Shown piece after piece: positions 23,983 through 32,796 of a stretch of 64,000 nt of DNA. The stretch covers positions 29,194 through 93,193 of the forward strand of contig NZ_JAODIX010000027.1 of assembly GCF_026586675.1 (NCBI RefSeq), given 5' to 3'. The notes below the pieces were generated by a model. That model did not search any database, was not told the DNA's origin, and saw nothing but the letters and a program-made list of their open reading frames with translations. Each line of letters starts with the position of its first letter. The first letter of the stretch is position 1. The DNA is from Halorubrum yunnanense (GTDB taxonomy: Archaea; Halobacteriota; Halobacteria; Halobacteriales; Haloferacaceae). Made by a program: the position numbers and the translations under genes.

Positions 23983-24121
23983 ACCAGTCCTGTGGCCGGC
24001 GGCGATAAACTCCTTTCGAGGCGGGCGTCCCCCTCGTCGACCACGTCATCGCGGCCCCGTTGACCCCGGGACTGCCACGCGGCCCCGCCGACCGCGACGC
24101 GACCGAGGCCGAAGCCGACAT

Positions 24122-24475
24122 GTGTCCGCCGCCCCGAACGCGACCGTGTACGACTCGATCGCCGCGCTGGTCGAACAGGAGGGGTGGCGCGCCGAGGGTG
24201 ACGCCGCCCGAGTCCACTACGACGGCGGCGGCGACCGGTTCGCGGTGGAGTTCTACGCGGACGCCGAGCGCGTCCTCTACTGGACCGTACCGGCCCCGGC
24301 CGGAAGCGACCCCTCTGCGGCCGCCGACGGCTCGACGCCCCGCGACGACTCGACGGCGACCGCCACGGCCGCCCCGGTTCCCCGCGACGACGTCCCCGAC
24401 CCCCTCCGACGTCGCATCCGAGAGGACCTCGCCGCCGCCGGCGCCGATCCCGACCTGGAGCGCCGCGGCGTCTGA
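24122..24475 (+). CDS. Haloarchaeal hypothetical protein
   Basis: 117 residues from GTG 24122 (the overlapping ATG two bases earlier is in another frame). The first half is ordered and acidic (YDSIAALVEQEGWRAEG, then VEFYADAERVLYWTV), predicted as a small alpha/beta domain. A Thr/Ala/Pro linker follows, then a C-terminal helix (DPLRRRIREDLAAAG). I do not recognise a named domain. The gene is divergent from rnz. Confidence 0.6.
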   Translation: MSAAPNATVYDSIAALVEQEGWRAEGDAARVHYDGGGDRFAVEFYADAERVLYWTVPAPAGSDPSAAADGSTPRDDSTATATAAPVPRDDVPDPLRRRIREDLAAAGADPDLERRGV

Positions 24476-24624
24476 CCTCGCGTCCGGGCCGCCGTCGCCC
24501 CCTCTCACTCCGTTTCCCTCTCAGGCCCCGATCGAGCGTTTTGACGCCCGATAGCGGTGATTTACGCCGGTGTCTCTCGACTCGAAGGAAACCCATTTGC
24601 CGCCCGATACGGTAGGTAACGGTA
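24476..24624. other. Short intergenic region
   Basis: No gene. The last 60 bases upstream of the ABC-transporter ATG contain CCGATACGGTAGGTAACGG but no strong TATA match, so its promoter cannot be placed with confidence. Confidence 0.3.
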
Positions 24625-26571
24625 ATGAGTAGCGCCGAGTGGGAGGACGACGACCCCTTCGAGGAACAGCGGGACAAGATCGAAAACCCGATGAAACGGC
24701 TGTTCCTCGCGTACGGTCGCGACTACCTCCCGCAGGTCTCCGTCGGCGTCTTCGCCAGCGTCTTCGCCCGACTCTTAGACCTCCTCCCGCCGCTCATGCT
24801 CGGGATCGCCATCGACGCCGTCTTCTACGAGGACGCCCTGTTCAGCGAGCAGATCCCGCTCGTGGTCCTCCCGGACGCGTGGCTCCCGACGGGACAGACG
24901 GCACAGTTCTGGTTCACCATCGGCGTCATCGGGGCCGCGTTCGGCATCGGGGCCGCGTTCCACTGGATCCGCAACTGGGGGTTCAACGCCTTCGCGCAGA
25001 ACATCCAGCACGACGTCCGGACCGACACGTACGACAAGATGCAGCGGCTGAACATGGAGTTCTTCTCCGACAAGCAGACCGGCGAGATGATGTCTATCCT
25101 CTCGAACGACGTGAACCGGCTCGAGCGGTTCTTGAACGACGGGATGAACTCCCTGTTCCGGCTCTCCGTGATGGTCGTCGGCATCGGCGCGCTGCTGTTC
25201 TGGATCAACTGGCAGCTCGCCTTGGTCGCGCTCCTCCCGGTCCCGATCATCGGCGGGTTCACCTATCTGTTCATCAAGACGATCCAGCCGAAGTACGCGG
25301 AGGTGCGCTCCTCGGTCGGGAAGATGAACTCCCGGCTCGAGAACAACCTCGGCGGCATCCAGGTGATCAAGTCGTCGAACACCGAGCCGTACGAGTCCGA
25401 CCGCGTCGACGGCGTCTCGATGGACTACTTCGACGCCAACTGGGACGCGATCACGACCCGGATCAAGTTCTTCCCGGCGCTCCGCGTGCTCGCGGGTATC
25501 GGCTTCGTGGTCACGTTCGTCATCGGCGGGCTGTGGGTGTTTCAGGACACCCCGCCGGGCCCGTTCACCGGCGAGCTCTCGGTCGGGATGTTCGTCGTCT
25601 TCATTCTCTACACCCAGCGGTTCATCTGGCCGATGGCGCAGTTCGGGCAGATTATCAACATGTACCAGCGCGCCCGCGCCTCCTCCGCCCGGATCTTCGG
25701 GTTAATGGACGAGCCCTCGCGGCTCGCCGAGGACCCGGACGCCGAGGAACTGGTCGTCGGCGACGGCGATGTCGCCTACGACGACGTGAGCTTCGGGTAC
25801 GACGAGGAGACTATCGTCGAGGACGTCGACCTCGCGGTCGAGGGCGGCGAGACGCTCGCCTTGGTGGGCCCGACCGGCGCCGGGAAGTCCACGGTGCTCA
25901 AGCTGCTGCTCCGGATGTACGACGTCGACGAGGGGTCCATTCGGATCGACGGGCAGGACGTGCGCGACGTGACCCTCGAGTCGCTCCGCCGGTCGATCGG
26001 CTACGTCGGCCAGTCGTCGTACCTCTTCTACGGCACCGTCCGCGAGAACATCACCTACGGCACCTTCGAGGCGACCGACGAGGAGGTCCGCGAGGCCGCG
26101 GAGGCCGCGGAGGCGCACGACTTCATCGAGAACCTCCCGGACGGCTACGACACGATGGTCGGCGAGCGCGGCGTGAAGCTCTCCGGCGGCCAGCGCCAGC
26201 GGGTCACCATCGCGCGGGCGGTGCTGAAAGACCCCGACATCCTCGTCTTAGACGAGGCGACCTCCGACGTCGACACCGAGACGGAGATGCTGATCCAGCG
26301 CTCGCTCGACCGGCTCACGACCGACCGGACGACGTTCGCGATCGCCCACCGGCTCTCGACGATCAAGGACGCCGACGCGATCCTCGTGTTGGAGGGCGGC
26401 GAGGTCGTCGAGCGCGGGAGCCACGCGGAGCTGCTCGACGACGGAGGCCTCTACGCCCACCTCTGGGGCGTGCAGGCCGGCGAGATCGACGAACTCCCAC
26501 AGGAGTTCATCGACCGCGCCCAGGAGCGCACCGCGCGCCTGATAGCGGACGCCGAGAGCGACGACGACTGA
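24625..26571 (+). CDS. ABC transporter, fused permease and ATPase (exporter type)
   Basis: 648 residues. An N-terminal six-helix transmembrane domain (about 25-340) precedes a nucleotide-binding domain with Walker A GPTGAGKS (about 414-421), the Q-loop region YVGQSSYL, the signature LSGGQRQR (about 519) and Walker B ILVLDEATSDVD (about 540). The order permease-NBD defines a half-size exporter of the MsbA/multidrug class, which would work as a homodimer or with a partner half. The substrate is unknown. The coding strand has a second long open frame caused by GC bias, which is not a gene. Confidence 0.94.
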   Translation: MSSAEWEDDDPFEEQRDKIENPMKRLFLAYGRDYLPQVSVGVFASVFARLLDLLPPLMLGIAIDAVFYEDALFSEQIPLVVLPDAWLPTGQTAQFWFTIGVIGAAFGIGAAFHWIRNWGFNAFAQNIQHDVRTDTYDKMQRLNMEFFSDKQTGEMMSILSNDVNRLERFLNDGMNSLFRLSVMVVGIGALLFWINWQLALVALLPVPIIGGFTYLFIKTIQPKYAEVRSSVGKMNSRLENNLGGIQVIKSSNTEPYESDRVDGVSMDYFDANWDAITTRIKFFPALRVLAGIGFVVTFVIGGLWVFQDTPPGPFTGELSVGMFVVFILYTQRFIWPMAQFGQIINMYQRARASSARIFGLMDEPSRLAEDPDAEELVVGDGDVAYDDVSFGYDEETIVEDVDLAVEGGETLALVGPTGAGKSTVLKLLLRMYDVDEGSIRIDGQDVRDVTLESLRRSIGYVGQSSYLFYGTVRENITYGTFEATDEEVREAAEAAEAHDFIENLPDGYDTMVGERGVKLSGGQRQRVTIARAVLKDPDILVLDEATSDVDTETEMLIQRSLDRLTTDRTTFAIAHRLSTIKDADAILVLEGGEVVERGSHAELLDDGGLYAHLWGVQAGEIDELPQEFIDRAQERTARLIADAESDDD

Positions 26572-26593
26572 GGGACCGAACGGTCAGTCCCGT

Positions 26594-26938
26594 TCACGTC
26601 GACAGCCGGCTCCAGCCGTCCGCGCCGCCGTTCCCGTCTCCCGCTTCGCCCGTCCCTCTTCCGTCTCCCGCGGTCGCCGCCTCCTCTCTCGTCTCTTCGC
26701 CCAGCGCGTCGATGATCGCGTCGCGCACCTGCCGCGGCTCGCCGAACTCCGTCCGCTCGCACCGCTCCAGCGCCGTCTCGAGGCGCTCGCTCTCGACTTC
26801 GGTCTCCAGTTCGAAGCCGCCGTACTGCTCGACCAGCTCCGCGACCGACACCGGGTACCGATGCTCGCGGAGCGCCCGCTTCAGCGGTCCGAACGTCACC
26901 CCTCTCGTTCGATCGTGTCCCTCGTCCTCGTTGCTCAT
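26594..26938 (-). CDS. Small haloarchaeal protein, DUF5789-like
   Basis: 114 residues. The N-terminal 70 residues have the pattern PLKRALREHRYPVSVAELVEQYG split here into LREHRYPVS and AELVEQYG, then EFGEPRQVRDAIIDAL, similar to the haloarchaeal DUF5789 family, which is thought to be a small winged or helical domain. The rest is a disordered Gly/Asp/Glu-rich tail. The function is unknown. It converges with the ABC transporter, with 22 bp between stops. Confidence 0.6.
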   Translation of the reverse strand: MSNEDEGHDRTRGVTFGPLKRALREHRYPVSVAELVEQYGGFELETEVESERLETALERCERTEFGEPRQVRDAIIDALGEETREEAATAGDGRGTGEAGDGNGGADGWSRLST

Positions 26939-27039
26939 GGGTGGCGTCTCGTCAGGTACCGGAATAGTTCCTCGGATTCCCGACCCTCGTATCGACCGGA
27001 GACCGTCGGCTATACGGCGCGTCCCGCCGAGGGGGCCGT

Positions 27040-27786
27040 ATGCGACTTGCGGACGCCACCTGGACCGACGTGCGCGACGGCGACGTCGACGTCGCGTTCG
27101 TCCCCGTCGGCAGCACCGAACAGCACGGCCCCCACGCGCCCCTCGGAACCGACACGCTCGACGCCGTCGCCGTCGCGGAGGCCGGGGCGGCGGCGTACGA
27201 GGCGGAGCGCGACTCCGCTCCCGAAGTTGCCGTCGCCCCGCCGATACCCGTCGGGGTCGCCGAGGAGCACCGCACCTTCGACGGGACGATGTGGGTCTCG
27301 CCCGACGCCTTTCGCGCGTACGTCCGCGAAGCGGCCGAGTCGCTGCCGAGCCACGGGATCGACCGGGTGGTGTTCGTCAACGGCCACGGCGGCAACGTGG
27401 AGGCGCTCGCGGAGATCGCCCGCCGGTTCTCCCGCGACGGCGGCCACGACGGCTACGCCGTCGCGTTCACCTGGTTCGATGCGGTCGGCGAGCACGCGGG
27501 CGACATGGGTCACGCCGGCCCGCTGGAGACGGCGCTGCTGCGCGCGACGAACCCCGACCTCGTCCGCGAGGACCGCGTCGCGGCCGCGAGCGAGGACGCG
27601 GCCGACCGGTGGGGCGAGTGGATCTCGGGCGTGAACCTCGCGCACGACTCCGACGAGTTCGCGGAGAACGGCGTGGTCGGCGACCCCGCCGACGGCGACG
27701 CCGAGCGCGGCGAGGCGCTCTTGGAGCTCGCGAGCGACGCGCTCGCGGAACTGGCGGCGGCGGTCGTCAAGCGGGAGTCTGTTTAA
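27040..27786 (+). CDS. Creatininase-family amidohydrolase (ArfB-like)
   Basis: 248 residues. The creatininase-fold metal site is visible: STEQHGPHAPLGTD near 25-40 and FVNGHGGN near 110, with a MGHAGPLETALL segment near 152. Archaeal members include ArfB, which deformylates the second intermediate in archaeal riboflavin and F420 synthesis. The match to the STEQHGPHLPLGTD pattern supports that reading, but creatininase-family paralogues exist. Nothing in the neighbourhood decides it. Confidence 0.8.
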   Translation: MRLADATWTDVRDGDVDVAFVPVGSTEQHGPHAPLGTDTLDAVAVAEAGAAAYEAERDSAPEVAVAPPIPVGVAEEHRTFDGTMWVSPDAFRAYVREAAESLPSHGIDRVVFVNGHGGNVEALAEIARRFSRDGGHDGYAVAFTWFDAVGEHAGDMGHAGPLETALLRATNPDLVREDRVAAASEDAADRWGEWISGVNLAHDSDEFAENGVVGDPADGDAERGEALLELASDALAELAAAVVKRESV

Positions 27787-27847
27787 AAGGCGACCGGCGC
27801 CGTCGAGGTCCTGTCTATCTAGATCCGCATGGCAGCGAACGATGCAG

Positions 27848-27860
27848 TATTTAAATACGG
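27848..27860. promoter_or_regulatory. Palindromic TATA-like site between genes
   Basis: GTATTTAAATAC is a perfect palindrome containing TATA-like sequence on both strands, in a GC-rich gap where no gene starts downstream on either strand. It could drive an antisense or small RNA. Confidence 0.3.
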
Positions 27861-27868
27861 CACCGTTG

Positions 27869-28078
27869 TCAGCGCGCCGGCGTCGCTTCCTCGGGGACGG
27901 CGTAGGGCTGGCCGCAGCCGTGTATCTCCAACGTACAGTCGGGACAGGCGGTGTGCTTCTCTCGACGGTGCTCGACCGACTGTCGCTGTCGCTGCGGGTC
28001 CGCCTCCAAGCGATCCCGCAGCTTGCCCGGTAATTCGCTGAACTCCACGACGGCGCTCCCGCAGACGGGACAGTCCAT
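27869..28078 (-). CDS. Small zinc-finger protein
   Basis: 69 residues from ATG 28078. Two Cys pairs, CPVCGS at 3-6 and CPDC at about 45-48, form a zinc knuckle separated by a basic helix (KLRDRLEADPQRQRQ). A further His/Cys (HGCG) is close to the second pair. Such short zinc-ribbon proteins are numerous in haloarchaea, probably nucleic-acid- or protein-binding. No neighbour suggests a specific partner. Confidence 0.65.
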   Translation of the reverse strand: MDCPVCGSAVVEFSELPGKLRDRLEADPQRQRQSVEHRREKHTACPDCTLEIHGCGQPYAVPEEATPAR

Positions 28079-28188
28079 AGGACGAATCTCTTCCTCTACC
28101 AGTAAAGAGACGTTGGTGCTCTGGCGACCCCCGCGCTCGGCGCGCTGTCCGTGTCAACGCATGACCGACCCGTCGCGCGGGACGCCGA

Positions 28189-28608
28189 CTACTCGTTGTC
28201 TTCGTCGTCCTCGCTCGCTTCTGCCGCGTCCTGCAGGGCGCCGCGGATCGCGGGGATCGTGCCCGTGAGCGAGGCGACCTCCTCGGCCGCGCTCTCGATG
28301 TCGCCGACGAGCGACTCCAGCTCCTCGATCTCCGCTTTTAAATCGTCGGCGTCCTCGAAGGCGTCGGCGCGCTCGCCGAGCACGTACGCCTTCTTCGCCG
28401 ACCGGACGGAGCCGGTCGCGTCGCCGACGTCGAGGGCAGACTTGAGCCCGTTGAGGGCGCCGAGCACGTTGTCCGCGTCCGTCTCCCACACGTCGTCCGG
28501 GTCGGGGAGTTCGCCCCGGGCGGCCGCGAGGTGCTCTTCGACCTCGGCGCGCGTCTCCTCGGCCGCCTCGCCGAACAGGTCGTCGTCGTCGAACGTGGAC
28601 TGGGCCAT
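28189..28608 (-). CDS. Haloarchaeal coiled-coil protein, DUF5790-like
   Basis: 139 residues from ATG 28608 (a second ATG nine bases earlier is possible). The protein is acidic and mostly helical, starting AQSTFDDDDLFGEAA, with a conserved VWETDADNVLG segment, the AKKAYVLGERADAFEDADDL helix named here only by its core GERADAFEDADD, and a coiled C-terminus. This pattern matches a haloarchaea-specific family I know as DUF5790, with no known function. Confidence 0.65.
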   Translation of the reverse strand: MAQSTFDDDDLFGEAAEETRAEVEEHLAAARGELPDPDDVWETDADNVLGALNGLKSALDVGDATGSVRSAKKAYVLGERADAFEDADDLKAEIEELESLVGDIESAAEEVASLTGTIPAIRGALQDAAEASEDDEDNE

Positions 28609-28760
28609 ACCCGACATGTCGTCCCGACGCCTTTTAAAAACGCGCCCGAAAGCGAAAGTGAAACCGCCGCCGACGGGGCGTCAGGGTCTCGGTTCGATGC
28701 GGGACGGCGTTCAGTTCCGCCCCGGGCGACCGCCCACTCGCCCGGCCGAGGCGACTCCGG

Positions 28761-29567
28761 TCACGCCCCGTTCCACGACGCGTCCTCGAAGTCGACGACG
28801 CGCTCGCTCCGCTCGAGCGCGTCGATCCGCTCGACGTCCTCGGGGTCGAGGTCGAGATCCCGCGCCGCCCAGTTCTCCTCGACGTGGTCGAAGCTCGCGG
28901 CCTTCGGGATCGGCGCGACGCGCTCCTTCGAGAGCAGCCACGCGAGGCTCACCTGCGCCGGGCTGGCGCCGTGTCTCGCGGCGATCTCCCGGAGGACGTC
29001 GACGTCGGCGACCCGGTTGCGCGCGATCGGCGAGTACCCGACCAGGTAGTGGCCGTGTTCGACCGCGAGCTCCCGCAGCTCCGCCTGCTGGAGCAGCGGG
29101 TGACACTCGACCTGGTGGGCGAACACGTCGTGGTCGAGCCGGTCGATCGCGGTTTCGAGCTGGTCGGGCCGGAAGTTCGAGAGCCCGATCCGGTCGACGA
29201 CGCCCTCGTCGACGAGGCCGTCGAGCGCGGGCAGCGTCTCCTCCGGGTCGTAGGTGTCGATCGGCCAGTGGACGTACAGCAGGTCGATCGAGTCGACACC
29301 GAGCCGGTCGCGGCTCACCCGCGCCGTCGCGGTCGCGTCGTCGTACGAGAGGTTCTCCGTCGAGAGCTTCGTCGCGACGAACACGTCCTCGCGGTCGACG
29401 TCGGCGCGGTCGATCCCGGTCCCGACCGACGCCTCGTTGTCGTACCCCTGCGCGGTGTCGACGTGGCGGTACCCCGTCTCGACCGCGTGAGCGACCCCGC
29501 CGACGCACTCCTCGCCGCCCGCCAGCTTGTACGTCCCGTACCCGAGTCGACCGAACGCGTCGGACAT
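28761..29567 (-). CDS. Aldo/keto reductase
   Basis: 268 residues. The AKR catalytic tetrad is visible: Asp in HVDTAQGYDNE near 36, Tyr in the same motif, Lys in VATKLS near 68 and His in YVHWPI near 99. The TIM-barrel signature GLSNF and the C-terminal IPKAAS block are present. NAD(P)H-dependent reduction of aldehydes or ketones is expected. The substrate is unknown. It is followed on the same strand, 182 bp upstream, by the siroheme decarboxylase gene, but no shared promoter is evident. Confidence 0.9.
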   Translation of the reverse strand: MSDAFGRLGYGTYKLAGGEECVGGVAHAVETGYRHVDTAQGYDNEASVGTGIDRADVDREDVFVATKLSTENLSYDDATATARVSRDRLGVDSIDLLYVHWPIDTYDPEETLPALDGLVDEGVVDRIGLSNFRPDQLETAIDRLDHDVFAHQVECHPLLQQAELRELAVEHGHYLVGYSPIARNRVADVDVLREIAARHGASPAQVSLAWLLSKERVAPIPKAASFDHVEENWAARDLDLDPEDVERIDALERSERVVDFEDASWNGA

Positions 29568-29749
29568 ACCAGTTCGGGGGGCGGGAGCCCCCTCAACGTA
29601 CCGGTCGGGATCTCGCCCCACCCTCCCGCTCCGGCGCCGACGCCCTCGGCGGCGAGCCCGGTGACGACGCCCTCGACGCGGACGAGCCCGCCGCGTCGCT
29701 CGGCGACGACTGACCTCCGCGGCCTCCCTCCCCGCCGTCTCGCCTCCCG

Positions 29750-30808
29750 TCAGTCGCCGTCGGCGACGAGGTCCTCGTACCGCGCGCCGGTCTGTTTCAG
29801 CGTCTCTGTCGAGTAGAGCCGCTCGTGGGTGAAGGGGAGGTGGTCGGACGCCAGCTCGTCGATCTTGGCGTCGACCGCCTCGGCTTCGCGCCCGTGGATC
29901 ATCGTGAACAGGTTGTACTCCCACCCCTGGTCGCTCCGGCGCGGCCGGTGGTAACACAGCGTGACGTACGGGAGGCTCCCGACCGCCTCGCCGCGCTCGT
30001 CGAGCTCGTCGTCGGGCACGTCCCAGACCACCATGCAGTTGTTCGTGAACCCGGTGACGACGTGGTTGACGACGCAGCCGATCCGCTTGATGCAGCCGTC
30101 CGCGAGCAGGCGCTCCACCCCCGCGAGGACGCCGTCGAGTGGGGCGTCGATCTCGTCCGCCACGTCGGCGTAGGGGGTCGAAGACAGCGGGAAGCCGTCC
30201 TGGATCGCCAGGAGGAGGTCGGCCTCGAGAGGGGTGAGGTCGCCGCGAGCGTTCTCGGAGATGCGGGTGGCGGAGACCGCCGTGTGGTCCAGTGACTCTC
30301 GCGCGAACCGATCCGCGTTGACGACGGGGAACTCCAAGTCGATGTAGTAGTCCGTGAGCATCGGGAGCGCCAGTACCTCGCAGCCGGTCCGCTCCTCGAT
30401 CTCCGCGAGGATCGCGTCGCGCTTCTCGCGCGAGCCCGCGGTGACGACGAACCACTGGTTCCACTCGTGGTCGCGCCGGTAGTTGTGGTTCACCTGCCGG
30501 TAGCCGTTGATGACCTCGGCGACCTCGTCGAACCGGTCCTCGGGCGCGCGCACCGCAGCGAGGGTCGACGAGCCGATGACAGGCGGGTTGAGCACTGCTC
30601 CGAACCGCCGGAACACGCCGCGCTCCCGGAGGTCGCGGACGCGGTCGAGCACCTCGCCGGCGTCGACGTCGACGCCCGTCTCGGCCGAGACCTCGCGAGC
30701 GACCCGCTCGAACGGGCGCGACTCGACGGGGAAGCCGCTCTGGTACTCGTCGATGAGCGCGGCGTCGACCGCGTCGATGTCGGCCCGCCAGTCGGCGTCC
30801 AGACTCAT
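29750..30808 (-). CDS. ahbAB: Siroheme decarboxylase, fused AhbA-AhbB
   Basis: 352 residues made of two tandem Lrp/AsnC-like halves (about 1-170 and 185-345). Each begins with a winged-helix (DAALIDEYQSGFPVESRPF, core IDEYQSGFP; LLLAIQDGFPLSSTPY, core IQDGFPLSS) followed by the ferredoxin-like domain. The haem-type motifs HNYRRDHEWNQWF and CYHRPRRSDQGWEYN are the conserved active-site segments of AhbA/AhbB. Together they decarboxylate siroheme to didecarboxysiroheme in alternative haem synthesis. In many organisms the two are separate genes, while haloarchaea often carry the fusion. Confidence 0.85.
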   Translation of the reverse strand: MSLDADWRADIDAVDAALIDEYQSGFPVESRPFERVAREVSAETGVDVDAGEVLDRVRDLRERGVFRRFGAVLNPPVIGSSTLAAVRAPEDRFDEVAEVINGYRQVNHNYRRDHEWNQWFVVTAGSREKRDAILAEIEERTGCEVLALPMLTDYYIDLEFPVVNADRFARESLDHTAVSATRISENARGDLTPLEADLLLAIQDGFPLSSTPYADVADEIDAPLDGVLAGVERLLADGCIKRIGCVVNHVVTGFTNNCMVVWDVPDDELDERGEAVGSLPYVTLCYHRPRRSDQGWEYNLFTMIHGREAEAVDAKIDELASDHLPFTHERLYSTETLKQTGARYEDLVADGD

Positions 30809-30895
30809 TGGGTTCGGTTGGGGTCGCGCGTACCTACGGGTTTCGGAGGGAGCCCGCTGTTCCGGTGACGGGCCGGCGGTGCCGGACAGGAAGGG

Positions 30896-31054
30896 TCAGT
30901 CGTCAGCGGGGGTCCGCCCCGACGCCGGCGCGAAGGCCCGGGCGCTCTCCTCCAGCTGCGCCGCAGAGCAGCCGCCGACGGTGGCGGCCTGTTCGAGCGT
31001 TAGGGTGCGAGCGCGATACAGCGTGAGTGCGGTGGCGACGGATTTGGACGTCAT
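30896..31054 (-). CDS. Small haloarchaeal HTH-like protein
   Basis: 52 residues from ATG 31054, preferred over ATG 31126 because a TATA box (ATATAATCGG, minus, about 31079-31088) lies 25-30 bases before it. The sequence SVATALTLYRARTLTLEQAA followed by VGGCSAAQLEES matches a common haloarchaeal family of 50-60-residue proteins (DUF7317-like) that looks like a short helix-turn-helix. Transcription control is possible but untested. Confidence 0.6.
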   Translation of the reverse strand: MTSKSVATALTLYRARTLTLEQAATVGGCSAAQLEESARAFAPASGRTPADD

Positions 31055-31338
31055 CGTGTACGTCCCTCTAATAGCTGACCGATTATATAGTTCTAACGCT
31101 TTTTGCACCTTGTCTCGGGGACTCATGAGCAGGTATACTGGCTAATACAAAACTAAAACCGTCTAATAATGCCCGATCGACCTGTTTCAATATGTGAACG
31201 ACTCGCACGGGACTCGCGTGAAACCCCCCCGTCGACGGAGTCCTCGGCTCGCGCGCGCTCGGCCGACGGCGAGTTTGACCGGTCCGTTCCCGCCGCGCGG
31301 GAGTCGAGCGAGGGACTTTTCGTTCGAGAACCCGAACG

Positions 31339-32445
31339 ATGCGTATGGCTCAGGCGACCCAAGAGTTCGGCGAGTGGCCCCTCAAGCGGCTGATGACCGA
31401 GGTCTGCGGCTCCGGCCACAAGTCGGCCGACGACCTGACGCGCGCGCAGGCGACCGAGGCGTTCGAGCGCATCCTCGCGGGCGAGCCGGACCCGACCACG
31501 CTCGGGGCGTTCTGGCTCTCGAACCGCTGGAAGCGGAACACGCCCGAGGAGCTCGGCGCGTACGTCGACGCCATGTGCGAGCGCGTCGAGTACGCGGAAC
31601 CCGACGTCGACCCCGTCGACTGCGGCGCCAACTACGACGGGAAGGGGCGCTCCGCGATCCTCGGCGTCGCGGCCGGCGCGGTCGCGGCCGCGGCCGGGAC
31701 GCCAGTCGTCGTTCACTCCGGCGACAGGGTCCCCACCCAGAAGCAGGACGCTTATAAACACGTCCTCGACGAGCTGGGCGTCCGCACCGAGCTGACGCCC
31801 GCGGACTCGGCCGACATGGTCGACGAGACCGGCTTCGGCTTCTACTCCCAACCCGAGTTCAACCCCGCGATCGACGACCTGTTCGACCGCCGGGACATGA
31901 TGGGCGTCCGGTCGTTCGTCAACACCATCGAGACGCTGGCGAACCCCGCCGGCGCGTCGGTCCACCTCGGTTCCTTCTATCACCTCGCGTTCGCGAAGAA
32001 GGTGGTCGACACGTTCGTCGCGAGCGAGTTCCACGACCTCGATCGCGTCCTCATGTTCCAGGGGATGGAGGGGTACGACGACGTCCGCCCCGGCTACACC
32101 AAGGTCGCCGAGTGGGACGCGGTCGGCGGGAGCGACGGCGAGGAAGCCGGCAGCGGCGGCGCCTCCTTCGACGACTTCGAGATCGAGACCGCCGAGTACG
32201 GGATGGACCTCGAGGAGGCGGACCTCGCGGTCGACGACGTCGCCGCCGACTCCGCCGAGATCACGGAGGCGGTGCTGGCCGGCGACCGCGACGGCGCCTT
32301 CGCCGACGCGGTCGCGGTCAACGCCGCGCTCCGGATCTACGCCCGCGAGGACGCCGACTCGATCGAGCAGGGGTTGGAGACCGCCCGCGAGGTCATCGAC
32401 GACGGCTCCGCGATGGGTGTTCTCGAGGCGCTCCGCGGGTTCTGA
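31339..32445 (+). CDS. Anthranilate phosphoribosyltransferase-like protein (TrpD2-type)
   Basis: 368 residues. It has the nucleoside-phosphorylase/PRTase fold of TrpD: an N-terminal helical domain (EWPLKRLMTEV, NRWKRNTPEELGAYVDAM), a glycine-rich GANYDGKGRS, VVHSGDRV and the FVNTIETLANPA segment. It lacks an adjacent trp operon and has an acidic insert around 245-275, so it is probably the TrpD2 paralogue found in haloarchaea with an unproven substrate. A TrpD role is possible. Confidence 0.8.
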   Translation: MRMAQATQEFGEWPLKRLMTEVCGSGHKSADDLTRAQATEAFERILAGEPDPTTLGAFWLSNRWKRNTPEELGAYVDAMCERVEYAEPDVDPVDCGANYDGKGRSAILGVAAGAVAAAAGTPVVVHSGDRVPTQKQDAYKHVLDELGVRTELTPADSADMVDETGFGFYSQPEFNPAIDDLFDRRDMMGVRSFVNTIETLANPAGASVHLGSFYHLAFAKKVVDTFVASEFHDLDRVLMFQGMEGYDDVRPGYTKVAEWDAVGGSDGEEAGSGGASFDDFEIETAEYGMDLEEADLAVDDVAADSAEITEAVLAGDRDGAFADAVAVNAALRIYAREDADSIEQGLETAREVIDDGSAMGVLEALRGF

Positions 32446-32604
32446 GGCCCGTACTCGCGGCGACGTCCCCGGCTTTCGAGCGCGTTTCGGGAGGGGTTTT
32501 GGGGTAAGTTGGGAAAGCCCACTTCGGCGCTCGTGACCGACTCCCACACGCACAGAACATCATGATACACCACGCCACCTCACACGGCGGGAGCCCCCGC
32601 TATC

Positions 32605-32751
32605 CCCACGTGTGAACACTGCGACGCGCACGTCTCTGACCGGTTCGCCCGCGTGTTCTCTGACGCGCGCGGTCGGACCCACGCGTGCCCGAACTGCTCG
32701 GCCAACGCCGGTATCGGGGAGGTCACAAAACAGCGGGCGCACGACGCCTGA
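32605..32751 (+). pseudogene. Small zinc-ribbon gene without a standard start codon
   Basis: The frame reads PTCEHCDAHVSDRFARVFSD, then ACPNCSANAGIGEVTKQRAHDA in pieces, with Cys pairs CEHC and CPNC. This is a typical short haloarchaeal zinc-ribbon. Where an ATG is expected the codon is ATC (32602-32604), and the next upstream in-frame codons run to a TGA at 32563-32565 with no ATG, GTG or TTG. Either a non-standard start is used or the gene has just been lost by a start-codon mutation. Confidence 0.5.
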
Positions 32752-32796
32752 CGGGGTCTCTTCTCTCCTCGGCTTCGCGGTCCCCGGCAGCGTCGG

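Noticed and set aside
24639..27854. Very long plus-strand open frame over the ABC transporter
   Set aside because: It is the +1/+3 shadow of the GC-rich transporter, with Arg/Ala/Pro-rich composition and no domain; the real gene at 24625-26571 has all ABC motifs.
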